A DNA stretch of 64,000 bases from Saccharina japonica (lineage: Eukaryota; Sar; Phaeophyceae; Laminariales; Laminariaceae), in contig MEHQ01003351.1 in assembly GCA_008828725.1 (NCBI GenBank), forward strand, positions 242,969 through 306,968, written 5' to 3'. This document shows positions 45,719 through 56,300 of the stretch, in pieces; the stretch's first letter is position 1; each line of letters opens with the position of its first letter. The translations under genes and the position numbers were made by a program. Below the pieces are notes generated by a model, which had not been told where the DNA came from, did not search any database, and saw nothing but the letters and a program-made list of their open reading frames with translations.

Positions 45719-45769
45719 GGGGGCGGTGAGGTGGAGCGGTAGAGGGGGCGGGCGGGCGGGCAGTATGGA

Positions 45770-46440
45770 AGCCGCCGCCGGTGCTGATGCGGCCGGTGCA
45801 GTTTATGAAGCTGTTGCTGCTGCTGTTTTGCAGTTGCTGCTGCTGTATGGAGCTGTGCTGTTGACGAGGAGCCGATTTGGTTTCGGAAGCCGATGCTGTT
45901 TGCTGTAGCTGTGCTTTTGACTAGTACGAGCCGGTACAGCTTCTGAAGCTGTCGCTGCAGCTTTTTGCTGTTGACGAAAACAGGGAGGGGGGAGTCGAGG
46001 CGGCGGTACAGCCTTCTGAAGCTGTTGCTGTAGCTGGGCCGTTGTCGAGGAGAGAGGGGGGCTTGGCGCGCCGGTGCAGTGTCTGAAACTGCTGCTGTAG
46101 CTGTGCTGCGGACGAGGAGGGGAGCGAAGGGGGTCTCGACAAGGTGATACAGCAGTGTCTGGAGCTGTTGCTGTAGTTGTGTTGCTGCTGAGGAGGAGCA
46201 AGGACGGCAGTCGACGCACTGGTTCAGCTTCTGAAGCTGTAGCTGTAGCTGTGCTGTTGTCGAGAAGGAGCAACCACGGGGGACGAGGCACTGGTTCAGG
46301 TTTTGAAGCTGTTGCTGTAGCTGTGCTGTGGACGAGGAGGGGAGCGCAGCGAGCTCCACACGGCAGTGCAGTTTCTTGAAAATCTGTTTCTGAAACTGTT
46401 GCTGTAGCTGTGTTGCCGACGAGCAGGGGCGATTGGAAGC
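45770..46440. repeat. CAG/CTG-rich minisatellite (GAAGCTGTTGCTGTAGCTG units)
   Basis: About ten units of 55-70 bp. Each has GAAGCTGTTGCTGTAGCTGT, then GCTGTTGTCGAGGAG and a variable part, directly after the receptor stop codon. Confidence 0.9.
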
Positions 46441-46454
46441 TAACGTGGCATCGG

Positions 46455-46640
46455 AGGCCGTAGTCGCATGCATGAAAATAGGCCCTCGCATCCCTACAAC
46501 GCTGAGACGGAGCATGCCGGGTTTTCACCGACCAGGCAGGCACTGCTTGCACCAAGTGCGAAGCGCCGTGAGGTGTTCGGCCAAGTCGCATGAAGGGGCG
46601 AGCTGCATCCTATGAATGCTAAGAACCGCTTGTGAGGCGA
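46455..46640 (-). mobile_element. SINE-like repeat (reverse)
   Basis: GCATGCATGAAAATAGGCCC, GGGTTTTCACCGACCAGGCA, GCGCCGTGAGGTGTTCGGCC and AAGAACCGCTTGTGAGGCGA: nearly full length, but the 3' C-tail is missing on this copy. Confidence 0.8.
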
Positions 46641-46779
46641 ACTTTCCTGCAGTGAATGACAGCGTCGAATTTATTGGGGGTGAGGGGTTGGGCTTCTCCA
46701 CCTTGCCTTGCCGCGTTGTGTGGAGGGAGGGGGGAAGGGGAAGAAGGGACGGGGAAGCGGTAGTTAGGGCGCGGGGGAG

Positions 46780-46905
46780 GGGGGGGGAGGTGTACTCGAT
46801 ATGGGGGGGCGTACGAGGAAGGGCTGGGGGGGGGGTGTGTACTCATGTCGTGCATGGCCGTAGTCGTATGAACGTAGACCCTCGCATCCCTACAGGGGGA
46901 CGGTG
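46780..46905 (-). mobile_element. SINE-like 3' fragment (reverse), poly-C tailed
   Basis: A G-rich run, then GTGTACTCATGTCGTGCATG and GTAGACCCTCGCATCCCTAC. Truncated there. Confidence 0.7.
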
Positions 46906-47164
46906 ATGATTTTTTTTTTCTTAGCTTACGCCGTTCGTAGCCGTGTTTGCGCTGTTTGGCTGCATGTTTTTTTACGCGCACACACGGGAAGGAAGAGGGA
47001 ACCGGGCGGCGTTTTTTTGTTCCTTTTTTTGTTTCTTTTTGTTTCTTCTTTTTTGTTTATATTATTATCAATTATTTTTCACACACGCGCGCGCGCGCAA
47101 ATACGATGGTGTTGATGCAGCAGCACCAGCAGCAGCAGCAGCAGGAGGAAGAGGAGAAAGAGAA

Positions 47165-47255
47165 AAAAGGGGGGGGGGGGGGGGGGTGTACTCATGTCGT
47201 GCACGGCCGTAATCATATGACCATAGACCCTCGCATCCCTGCAATGCCGGGAGGG
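47165..47255 (-). mobile_element. SINE-like 3' fragment (reverse), poly-C tailed
   Basis: A G-run at 47169-47186, then GTACTCATGTCGTGCACGGC and CATAGACCCTCGCATCCCTG. Confidence 0.75.
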
Positions 47256-47625
47256 GGGGGGTATAGGTTGACCTGCTCCCGGGCGGAACAACGGGGTTGC
47301 GTCAGTTGCTAGTTGCCGCCTGAGGGCATATAGCGGGTTGCGTGGTTGAGTTTGCAAAAACAGCGCCCATGGACCTGTCAGTGTGTTAATCAACGTCGCC
47401 ACCGTACCTCCGAAGGGAGGAGGTGGGAGTTTTGTACAATATTAGGTCAGGCGTGTTGATATATGTTTTATCACTCTATACAGACGGGGAGATAAGCAGC
47501 AGCAGTGTTGTACGAGTAGTACCAGTAGCAATGGAGATTGTGCTTGGGAGCCCGAGCACCCTCGTGTTGGCTCTGCTGCTGTCACTGGTTGCTATGGGTG
47601 TCATGCGTGGTGTGCTATTAGTACC

Positions 47626-47812
47626 CTCAGTAGTGGTCCCTCTATAGTGCCGGCTGCCCGCTATAGTGCCGGTGGAATCGCTTGGCACAGATGGGACTAA
47701 CCAAGTGTGGCAGTGTGCGGAGTAGTGCCGGTTGCCGCTATAGTGCTGGTATAGTTGGCTGGCGCATACCGGCACTATAGAGGGCATACCGGCACTATTG
47801 AGGGACCACTAC
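47626..47812. mobile_element. MITE-like element, TATAGTGCCGG ends
   Basis: AGTAGTGGTCCCTCTATAGT at the left and ACTATTGAGGGACCACTACT at the right are inverted. The interior has GCTATAGTGCCGG three times. Confidence 0.85.
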
Positions 47813-48769
47813 TGTATTCATTCTGTAGATCTGCCATCATCAGAGACGACATAGGGGTTTCTCGCCTGGCTACCTGGCTGTCGTTCTGTGTGCCTCTCTG
47901 TCAGCCGGGGTTTCTGGGTTGCATCCCCCCGAGCCCCCCCCCCCAGCTGTGATAAAATAGTTGTTTAGTCAATTCGTTTATTTCTTGTTTCTGTTTCCAT
48001 GTTTTCGTTTTTTCCTAGATTTTTTGTTTTGTTTTGTTGATCCTATATAATTGGTTGTAGAATTAACGCTGGGCGAATTATTGCTGGGCGAGTTGGCGTG
48101 TCGTTAGCTTGTGCGTGCACACCTGGCGGGCGGGGGTGGATTACGTGAATTTGATGATTTGAATCAGATTGGCAATTTGAAGTTGAATTTGAAAAAATGA
48201 ATTTGAACAATAGTAGACTTGGAATTCTTGAATCTGCGGATGCGAGTTGTGTGAGGATTTTAGGACTTGAGTGTTGTTGCGGAATTATTTTTTGGGTTTG
48301 GCAACGTATTGAATTTGACGATTTCCATTTTGTCTGTTTGAATTTGAGGATTTTTCTTTTGAAAAATTGAAGTTGATTTTGGAATTTGCCGGCTCGAAGT
48401 TTGTTAGCTGTACTCTTACAGCACGGGACACGTATGGTACACCTGGTACACCTGGTACAATTCGTATGGTAGGTAGCAGATAGTGCGTGCATTGCAGAGA
48501 AAAAAGGCTTGTTCGTATAGTTGATTGATCGAAAGCCTCCGCCAGCAGATACCTCCTCACCTCCTCATGGCCAGTCGTACCGGAAACCCCGATGGATGCA
48601 TGCACGCATGCTCACGCGAGAGAAGGGGGGGGTAGGGGTGGGAGGGAAGGAATACAAAGTAGGCACGCGCCACTCGCCAACGTCATGGGGGAAGAACATT
48701 AAAATTAAAGAAAAAGAAAAAGAAAAAAAACAAGAGCATTTGACAAAAAGGGGTTCACCCCCCCCCCCA

Positions 48770-48890
48770 CTGCCTGGTCGGTGAAAACCCGACATGCTCC
48801 GTCCCGGCATTGTAGGGATGCGAGGGTCTATGATCATACGACTACGGCCATGCATGAAAATGAAGCACACCCCCCCCCCCCCCCAACGAA
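48770..48890 (+). mobile_element. SINE-like 3' fragment, poly-C tailed
   Basis: CTGGTCGGTGAAAACCCGAC, CCCGGCATTGTAGGGATGCG, then CATGAAAATGAAGCACACCC and a long C-run. Confidence 0.8.
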
Positions 48891-49315
48891 ACAAGTATTG
48901 ATTGAAAGGGGAACTCTGCTTTTCGCCCACGGGGAATCCCATGTAACCCCGTCAAATTGGCTCGAAATAAAAAATCTGCAGCGTTTGACGAACTCCCATG
49001 GCCCCTGCCGTCCAGAGTGTTTTGTTTTTTGTTAGTTAATTTGTAGTGGGTGAACGAGAGTGGTCAAAAGCTGGGGGGAGGGTAAGCTTATGCCCCTTTT
49101 TGACATGCTTACGTAAAGGCATACCCCGTCGCCTCTACTAGGTTTGGGAAGTCCACCTTTTTTTCTATGAGTGTACCCCTTTTTGTCACGTTTCAGATGC
49201 ATGTACCCCGGACTGGCTCAAGAATACCGCCGGTAGGTGACTGCTGTTCCCGCTCGTGGTTGCTGTGGCACGACGAAAAGACGACGTCCCACGTCGAAAA
49301 ATACAATGGCCCCAA

Positions 49316-49588
49316 GACGCCTGCTACGATAGAGGTGTATAGCACTTTTCGGCCGAAACTTTGTTTTGAAATGACGGAGCTCCTTAACCCAAAAGTCGTC
49401 GAAATTCCATTTTGAGTTGCCAAATTTTTCGTTGTCTCGTTAGGCCATGGGGTTGTTCATCGGGTAGCGCTTTTGTTTTCCTCCAAAATCTGGTTTTGGG
49501 TGAGGTATATAGCTCCTCAAGTGATAAGTGACCACCCTTATAAGGCAGAAAAAACATGGTGCATCTCTATCGAAGCATGTGTACCAAA
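49316..49588. mobile_element. MITE, GTGCTACGATAGAGGT family
   Basis: GCCTGCTACGATAGAGGTGT at the left and GGTGCATCTCTATCGAAGCA at the right; inner words CTCCTTAACCCAAA and GGTTGTTCATCGGGTA. Confidence 0.85.
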
Positions 49589-49949
49589 CCCGCTCAAACG
49601 TGATCAACATATATACCACATCGCTTTGGTTCGGTGACTACTGCATACCATGATGAGACCAGATCGTGTGTGACACACACATGTTATATGCCATAACACA
49701 GCTCGCGAGCTTCAGAGAACGCAAGAAACATATATACTGCGGACGACAAGTGAAAGACACGTACGTACGTGCGTTCGCAGTCGTGTGGCCCTTCAAAACA
49801 AAAAAGGGAAATTGTCAAAAGGGGGGTATACCCCTCCTTTCTTCAGCATCGCAGGTCTGTCCCAGGACAGAATAACGGCGGAACCAGCGAAGCTGTCGAG
49901 AGTGGTCAAAAAGGGGTATTTGTTCAGTCAAATGGGGTAACTATTGATC

Positions 49950-50590
49950 AAAGAGGGATACTACATAATAGTTATATTATAATTGCGGGGGTATACCCAC
50001 CCCCTTCCCCCCAAAAAAGACCCTCCTGCGCCACGGTGAAGGCTGAGTACCACTTGCAGGGGGTGTGTCAGGCCTGTTTAAGTGCAACCTGTCTTAAACC
50101 GGTGTTTCTCTCAAATCGCGATGAGTAGTACACACCCGGTAGCTTTTATTCGTAATATCAGTGACAATACGCCCGTGCCAAACTATTTCACCTCTCTTAA
50201 ATCTGCGTGTTCTCTTAAAAAAAACTGTGTGTTCTCTTAAAAAAAACTGTGTTTCTCTTGAATCTGTGTTTTTCTTGAAATCTGAAAAAAACGAAGAAAC
50301 AAGGGAAAGCAGGTTTGTGTATAAACAATTCCTGGAGTTTACGTAGACCAAACAAAGTGAAAATCCTTTGATGACAGCGCTGATGTTACCGCCGACGTTT
50401 CGGCTGGTTCTACCGCGGCTGCCGTTACAACCACAGAAACGCCTTCAACCCCCGTAGTTAGTCAAAGAGGGATACTACATATCAGGTATGTATATTATAA
50501 TTGCGGGGGGTATACCCGCCCCCCCCAAAACAAATGCCAAAAGGGGATCCTTGTACACCCTCCTGCGTCACGGTGCCGTTAGCCCCAGTA
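49950..50590 (+). repeat. Direct repeat (AAAGAGGGATACTACAT ... GCGGGGGTATACCC)
   Basis: The segment at 49958-50035 and that at 50462-50575 share GTCAAAGAGGGATACTACAT, TATTATAATTGCGGGGG and ACCCTCCTGCG. A short CTCTTAAAAAAAACTGTG triplication (50208-50262) lies between. Confidence 0.75.
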
Positions 50591-51879
50591 TTATGCTGGA
50601 AAAAAAAACGAACAAGGTGTGCATGCTTGGCATGGGCTGCGGACGTTTCGCCAGCGCGTCATAATTGAATTTGAGGCAGGCTGGGGTTCGCGCGGGCACC
50701 TGACGCCGGCGTGTTTCCTCTTACCCCCTCATTTGGCCGCAAATTGGGGGGAGGGGGGGTGTAGCCCCCTTTGACAATCCCCCTTGTGTAGTGGTGCAAT
50801 GTACAAGTAGGTATCATGCTGATGGGCGGGTGTTGTACATATGTCTCCCCAGGTTCACCATGTTGCAATTCGGACATACCGCCTATTCCCAGGCCGATGC
50901 TGTCCGTGACCGTCGTTTTTTCATCAACACTTGTTTTGCCCCCGAAACTCCCAAAGGCGTTGTTAATGGCATCCATACACCCCTCCCTGCAGTTATCACA
51001 ACCCGTTACCGCACACATGTTCGAAAAGCAAACGGTACAAAAAAAAATAGGACAAGCAAAGGCTAGGCCCTGCTGTCGACGCCACTTCTTATAAGATCAC
51101 GGTCGGGACATAAGAGTAGCGCTTGCCAGGTTTGCCTATTGAGCAGGTAGTCGTTGTTACACGCTTGTTGTGTTGGTTGGTTAGAGATTGAACAAGAGCA
51201 GCTTTATTCCTTTAAGGGTACGATATAAGACTGAAACAATGTGTCTCAATGACTCTCGTCGGCAAATCCCTGGTTTCCTATCTAAGATATACACGCCTCC
51301 CAAGTAATACAAACACGACCCCAATATGCGTACCTCGGTAAATACCGGCCTTTACACGTCATTCAAAGCAAAAAAAGCATAGGGAGGGCATGGGTGGGTG
51401 AAATTCTAGCATTAACGTCTTGGGGTCAGTATTGACTAATTAACTGTTTTTTTCGCGAGACGACATTGTGAGCGCGCAGCAGCATCAGTCCGAGTTGCTC
51501 GTTTGGACGGCTTGGCCCGAGTTAGGTCTCTTCGGTGGACCAATCCCCCCGCGCGTTTTGTTTGCCCTGTTCCGCTTTATTTAGCTCACAAGAATCACTC
51601 TTCTAGACCAATATTCGCGGAGTCTTGTTTTTGATCGTGTCCGCTTTAGCTCACCCCCTCGAGTCTCCGGATCCTCCCGTGCTGGCACATCCCCTCCACC
51701 ATGGCACTTGCGATCTTTCATCCCCTTGCCGATTGCCGACTCTCACAAAGTTTTACTTTCTGGAGCGCCGCTTGTTTTCCTGAGAGTTTCTCTCTTAGGT
51801 TTTCCGTCGGCATTGAAAAATGAATCCCAGACCACCAAATATATATATATATAAGGCGGAAGCCTTGAAGTAGAGAATC

Positions 51880-52135
51880 TAATGCAGAGATCTGAAGCAG
51901 AGATTTGAAGCAGAGATCTGAATGAAGCAGAGATCTGAAGCAGAGATCTGAAGCATAGATCTGAAGCAGAGATCTGAAGCAGAGATCTGAAGCAGAGATC
52001 TGAAGCAGAGATCTGAAGCAGAAGTCTGAAGCAGAAATCTGAAGCAGAAATCTGAAGCAAATATCTAAAGCTGAGATCTTGAAATCTTGAGGCGGAGAAT
52101 CTGAAGAGAAATATCCGAAGCGGAGATATGAAGCG
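51880..52135. repeat. 13-bp satellite (AGATCTGAAGCAG)n
   Basis: About 15 units, nearly perfect in the middle (51950-52030) and degenerate at the end. Confidence 0.93.
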
Positions 52136-52730
52136 AACATCTTGAGGACGATTTGTTTAGAACCCCGGGACGTCACGTACTGCGCTGCACGTATCATTTT
52201 GTGCCTGTTGTACTTACTTCGAACGGAAACATTTTTAGCCTGCAACACAGTGTAGTGTTACTGTCACCACGGGCTAGACTACAGGGAAATGAGCTCGTAT
52301 GAGCTATATGAGAACATCGCCCTCGCCATCATCACCATCGTCATCATCAGTATCATCAATATCGCCATCATTATCCCTACCATCGTCTATCAAATTCCGT
52401 CGACGCTTCGATCCAAAACCGCTCCCTACTTCCACAATAGTCCGACAAGCCTTACAAAAGCGCCATTCGCCCCCCAATCTACCCTACCCTACCCTTACGG
52501 CTAACATCTGCTTATTATAGAGCCCCATAACAGCGAAAAGCTCATGTCTCGGTATCCCACGGGAAAAAAAAGCATGAGCCAATCATATCTAGCGGCTGAC
52601 TCCTCTGCCCTCCTCTCCCCGATCCCCCAGTAACGAAAACGCCAGTGAGTCTGTTCCGGTGCTGGTGGCCCCAACTTTCGGGACACTTGAATCGAACCGC
52701 CACTATCGCGTGGCCCGACGGCTTTTTTCG

Positions 52731-52930
52731 GGCTGTTTACAGGCCAGATCAAACCTCGCGGGTCGGGTCGGGTCGGGTCGGGTCGGGTCGGGTCGGGTCG
52801 GGTCAGGTCGGGTTGACTCGACCCGTGTTATTTCGAAAACCTCCTGCCCCGGCCCGATCCATGAGTTTTTGAAGACCTCCTGACCCGACCCCGTGAGGTG
52901 GGGGTCATGACCCGTGCAGAGTCCTGTTTT
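52731..52930. repeat. GGGTC-rich element
   Basis: GGGCTGTTTACAGGCCAGAT, then GGGTC repeats (52757-52812) and a right end GGGGTCATGACCCGTGCAGA. Same family as 21268-21515. Confidence 0.8.
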
Positions 52931-53199
52931 GTTTTGGGGGGGGTGATCAGTCGGGCGAACTGGCATCAACACGACACGTAGATAGACCCAGCAGATAGGT
53001 GCAAGCTGCTCGGCGAGGGCCGGGTAGCACCTTGCCAGTAAGCTATAAGCAGAGGTACTCAGAACGACGTTCCCGACTCCATCCAAATGACAAAAGCTCT
53101 TTTTCGACAACAGCTCTTTTCCCATTGGTCGGCTGTTTATCCCGCCGCATCGGGGGAACTATCGCTACCCCGTCAGGGCGACGGTTTCGGTTCCGCCGG

Positions 53200-53328
53200 C
53201 TACTTCTTCCCTTCTTCCGAGTCTTCCACCCCTTCCAGGGAAGGCGAGGGGGGGGGGGGGGCGTCCTCCCCGGTGCTGAGAGCCAGCTGGGAAACCCTTG
53301 CGAGCAGCGGCATGATCTCCTCCAGATC
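53200..53328 (-). CDS. COG3: COG3 terminal exon
   Basis: The acceptor is gttgcgtaccag in phase 0, then DLEEIMPLLARVSQLALSTG, a Pro-rich stretch and an acidic end DSEEGKK before TAG at 53200. It joins in frame to LHPPE of the previous exon, and its helical start matches the last short helix of COG3 proteins. It is 42 codons plus the stop. Confidence 0.82.
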   Translation of the reverse strand, partial: DLEEIMPLLARVSQLALSTGEDAPPPPSPSLEGVEDSEEGKK

Positions 53329-56300
53329 CTGGTACGCAACAACCAACCAACCAACGTCGACAACAGGCAGACAAAAAAGGTATGCAGAGAGTGTAAACAA
53401 AGTATTGGTCTTCTTGTTGTCATTTCTAGCCGTATATGGTAAGGCACCCACGAGGCAGTTACATAGTGCTCCCATTGCTGTCTCAGGAAGTGACCACACC
53501 AGAAATTAAATTTACTCGTTGAAGCTGTCATCCATATGCAAGTCCGATAAAACAAGTGGTTCTTAGTATTAATAGGATGCAGCTCACCCTTCATGCGACT
53601 CGCCGAACACCTCACGGCACTTCGCACTTGGTGCTATAGAGCAATGTCTGCCTGGTCGGTGAAAACCCGACATGCTCCGTCCCGGTATTGCAGGGATGCG
53701 AGGGTCTATGGTCATACGACTACGGCCATGATCGAATGTCGAGTAGTGTACATCCCCACCCCCCCCCCTCCACTACGATATGGGGATACTTTTGCCACTT
53801 TTAGAGCAATTTTCATCCTTTCGCCGCCGTAAAAACGACCCCATCAAAATCTCACTGGTAATACTTCGACCCGCTCAAAACGTGACACTTGTTCTAAACA
53901 TGTTACTCTTTCTGCATATGTTAAGCCTTTGAGGGGGCTTGAATATAATATATATCATATCTATATATGTATATATATGTACCAGTATATTATAGAGGGG
54001 AAAAGCCACACGAACAACTATTTGCGTTTTTGATGACTGTAAACAGTGCCAGGTAGCATCTACCGCCAAACGTTTTACGTAGGTGATGCAATGAATTGTA
54101 CGCAGCGCGCGCGTACGTAGCATGAAAAAAAAACTCGTACTGCTGCGGGCTCACAGAAGACGGTTGAAAACAGGAAAGGTCGCCCTTTTTCGTTGTGATG
54201 TCGCTGTCCCCGGGTGCCCAAAACGTTTTTAATTTTCTTTCTGGCAACTCTGGACATTCTCCCGTGGACGGTGGATGCATTATTTTCTCGTATCTGGTGG
54301 TACAGTCAGTTGATTTCAGGTCCATGACTGATGCTACGCTTCATAAAGAATATCGGAAGACGCTGTAAGAGCAACCAGGCAACGCGGAGGGAGGGAAGGT
54401 CAAACAAGACAAAACGAAACAAAAAATGCCACCGCCGCTGCGAACAATGCGGCTGGGACTGATCCCCTCCCCCCTCCCACTTCCCTCCCTCCCTCCGATA
54501 GTCCTGAGTTCTCCCCTCTCCCATCTCCATTCCCCTCCCACCATCTTCGCCCCGCCCCCCTTCCCCCTCCTTCCCCCTACCCCCTCGCCTCCCACCCCCG
54601 CCCTCCCCCCTCTCCCCTCTTTCTCTCCCCTTCCATATCCATACAGTATATATATACCCACTGTGTCCCGAAATATAATGATATTTTGCGTATTAATTCG
54701 TTATCCACACGGTCGTTATATTTAGGGACAGACAGAGTGGTATAAAATATAATGAAATACTACGTACGGACCTCCGGAGGGTGTAGCCTGTGCAGGACCT
54801 CCCGGACTCCGTCGACGGTGTCCACCACACGCCGTTGCACGGGGTGCAGCAGGATGCCCTCCGTCGCCTTGTTGTCTAGGTACAGCGACATCGCCGCGCA
54901 CACGCGAGGGAGAGCCGCGGCCGCGCTGAAGAGAGCGGCGTGGACGGTTTCCTTTTTTGTTTTTTTCAACCAAAGCAAAGCACAGGGGGGGGGGGGGGGG
55001 GGTAAGGACAACGATAAGAACGAGCACAAGTAAATACAAGAAGAGACATAAAAACACAAGAATGATAACAAGTGGTGATGGGTATCGTATCGAACGTTTC
55101 GTTATATCGACAGTTCGATATTTCGGTATATCGAAAGTTCGATGTTTCGATATATCGAAAGTCCGATGTTTCGATATATCCAAGCGTTCGATGTTTCGAT
55201 AGATCGAAATATCGAATGTTTCGATGTATCGAAACATCGGAAGTCGAAATATCGAACGCTTCGATATATCGAAACATCGAACTTCCGATACACCGAAATA
55301 TTGAACTTTCGATATACCGAAATATCGAACTTTCGATATACCGAAATATCGAATGTCGACGTATCGTATCGAAATATCGAACTTTCGATATACCGAAATA
55401 TCGAATTTTCGATATATCGAAATATTGAACGTGTGTTATCTTTTCACGCTGACAACAGAACGAAAAATTCGATGTGTATTGCATATCTAAATCGTATCGA
55501 TTTTGTTTTTTTGTTGATCGGTATCGTATCGAACTCGATTATCGTATATATCATTCGTTATCCAGCACTAAAGAACAGGCACAAGGACAAGCGCAAAGGC
55601 GTGCACAACCGCAACAAGCACAAAGCCAAGTATGAGCAGGAGCACAGGCGCAAGCAGGCACATGTTTTGCACGTGTTATACACACACCCATGCGTACAGA
55701 TACACGCGCTTACACATAAGACACACGAACGCACACAGACGCGCACACAGGAAGACAATCGCACATATATGCACGCACACGCGGACGTACAGACACACAC
55801 ACAAACACATACATACACGCGCATAACATACACCAGCACACACAATAACGTTTCACAAACAAAACGCGCATACACGCGTATATACGCACGTATGTACATA
55901 CAAGCACAAAATACGAAAAAAAAACGCGCATACACGCGCATACACAATCAACCACGCACACACACGCACCTTGACGCGAGCGGGGCTGGCAAACGGTTGC
56001 GCGCGCAAGCTAGCCATGCCTTCCTCACCCCTCTCTTCGAAGGCACGCACCTGCGCATCAACACGCGAGGGGATCAGCTATTACGGGCGATCATACACAG
56101 CAGTAATCAGGACACATCACGTATACAAAAACCTACCCGAGGGTATATATTAACAGTATTTTTACCAAGCGTATTTGGTCCTGATGAATGTGTAAGGGGG
56201 TTGTTTTACTTACTGCTTTTACTCGTATGTGTTTTTGTCTCGTACGGAAGATCCGTCAAACAGAGTGTCCAGCAGAATCACCACAAGGCGCAATAAAATT

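Larger units (their letters stand above)
45719..53199. other. Intergenic region between the convergent receptor kinase and COG3 genes
   Basis: No protein family was recognised in any frame. It contains a 60-70 bp minisatellite (45770-46440), several SINE-like copies, one TATAGTGCCGG MITE, one GTGCTACG MITE, a repeated GGGTATACCC-containing segment, a 13-bp satellite and a GGGTC element. The stretches 47850-48500, 51070-51700 and 52140-52730 hold nothing I can name. Polyadenylation sites of both genes should lie near its two ends. Confidence 0.6.

Noticed and set aside
41690..43345. Ser/Arg/Val-rich - strand frames of 140-180 codons
   Set aside because: Translation of the CCGACCGA satellite; the peptide repeats mirror the DNA period.
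43954..46515. 853-codon open frame on the - strand across the receptor tail
   Set aside because: It is the antisense of a Glu/Gln/Ala-rich coding exon and runs into the CTG minisatellite. Its Ser/Cys/Pro-rich composition is fully explained by the repeats, and the + frame has matching splice phases.
51718..52248. 176-codon Cys/Phe/Ser-rich - strand frame
   Set aside because: Produced by the 13-bp AGATCTGAAGCAG satellite.
52289..52504. Ile-rich frame that looks like a membrane protein
   Set aside because: It arises from a CATCATCAC/ATCATCAAT low-complexity run; no conserved features and no splice context.
55142..56296. 384-codon + strand frame
   Set aside because: Built from the TCGATA satellite and CA repeats, and overlaps a - strand COG3 exon that has clear homology.
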